Shown here in pieces: positions 6,807 through 6,948 of a stretch of 6,948 nt of DNA. Under the pieces are notes generated by a model. The model was not told the origin of the DNA. It worked only from the letters and a program-made list of their open reading frames with translations, and searched no databases. The first letter of the stretch is position 1; every line of letters starts with the position of its first letter. This DNA is from Lentisphaeria bacterium (GTDB taxonomy: Bacteria > Verrucomicrobiota > Lentisphaeria > Oligosphaerales > Oligosphaeraceae). The position numbers and the translations under genes are program-made. The DNA is taken from contig JAEDNB010000111.1 of assembly GCA_016302725.1 (NCBI GenBank), forward strand, positions 1 through 6,948. Reading direction: 5' to 3'.

Positions 6807-6833
6807 CACGGAGGGCACGGAAGGCACGGAGAG
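6807..6833. repeat. Three tandem 9-mers of the CACGGARGG type
   Basis: CACGGAGGG, CACGGAAGG and CACGGAGAG lie head to tail, starting two bases after the TetR stop codon. The 11-mer GGCACGGAAGG inside this block also occurs at 963-973, in the gap after prfA. Similar short CACGGAG runs are scattered between genes in various bacterial genomes. Their role is unknown. Confidence 0.75.
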
Positions 6834-6861
6834 TCTGGGCCATGCCAGCATGGCCCAGACT
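6832..6861 (+). terminator. Perfect 13-bp inverted repeat downstream of the TetR gene
   Basis: AGTCTGGGCCATG and CATGGCCCAGACT pair perfectly around a 4-base loop (CCAG), 27 bases after the TetR stop. The position and stability suit a terminator or 3'-end stabiliser of the GNAT-TetR transcript. No T-tract follows (GGGATTCTG comes next), so it is not a canonical intrinsic terminator. A mobile REP-like palindrome is an alternative. Confidence 0.5.
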
Positions 6862-6894
6862 GGGATTCTGCATTATGCTATTGCTTAATTCGCT

Positions 6895-6948
6895 TCTAGA
6901 AATCTAGAAATCTAGAAATCTAGAAATCTAGAAATCTAGAAATCTAGA
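6895..6948. repeat. Tandem 8-bp repeat, unit TCTAGAAA, running to the window edge
   Basis: Six perfect TCTAGAAA units plus a final TCTAGA fill the last 54 bases, and the array is still running when the sequence stops. Every unit contains the palindrome TCTAGA, seven in all. CTAG is otherwise nearly absent from the window (I found one other, near 5260). The array is a simple repeat that could vary in copy number, and it may mark a contig break. Confidence 0.97.

Noticed and set aside
5461..6873. 470-codon minus-strand open frame opposite the GNAT and TetR genes
   Set aside because: It is rich in Pro, Gly and Arg and is the complement of two genes with clear domain signatures.
6895..6948. CRISPR array
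   Set aside because: An 8-bp unit with no spacers is a simple tandem repeat, not a CRISPR array.

Overview
The window is GC-rich bacterial DNA with short spacers, strong AGGAGG-type ribosome binding sites and a conserved translation/RNA-turnover gene block. The lineage cannot be fixed from sequence alone. The order rpsO-pnp-rpmE-prfA, the pairing of an XRE-cupin regulator with an AMP-binding acyl-CoA synthetase, and the CACGGA-type intergenic repeats would fit an anaerobic member of the PVC group (Lentisphaerota/Kiritimatiellota-like). That is a low-confidence inference.

Layout. Reading leftward (minus strand) from about 5360 are rpsO (S15), pnp (polynucleotide phosphorylase), rpmE (zinc-type L31), prfA (release factor 1), an XRE-cupin regulator, and the N-terminal 98 codons of an acyl-CoA synthetase that runs off the left edge. 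rpsO-pnp-rpmE look like one transcription unit that ends at an intrinsic terminator just after rpmE. prfA follows after a 306-bp GC-rich gap and has its own weaker terminator-like hairpin. The regulator and synthetase form a separate two-gene unit. Divergently, on the plus strand from about 5446, lie a GNAT acetyltransferase and a TetR/AcrR-type regulator only 4 bp apart. After them come a triplicated 9-mer, a perfect 13-bp inverted repeat and an 8-bp tandem repeat (TCTAGAAA) that runs to the right edge, which may be a contig end.

How the genes relate. S15, L31 and RF1 serve translation, and PNPase degrades RNA. In many bacteria rpsO and pnp are co-transcribed, as here. The two flanking units are accessory pairs of a regulator with an enzyme: XRE-cupin with fatty-acyl activation, and TetR with GNAT. 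Their ligands and substrates cannot be read from the sequence.

I see no clear new multi-gene system. The points most worth a second look are the terminal TCTAGAAA array, two terminator-type hairpins both capped by CC-GCAA-GG, the use of TAG as stop in all four housekeeping genes including prfA itself, and the perfect inverted repeat downstream of the TetR gene.
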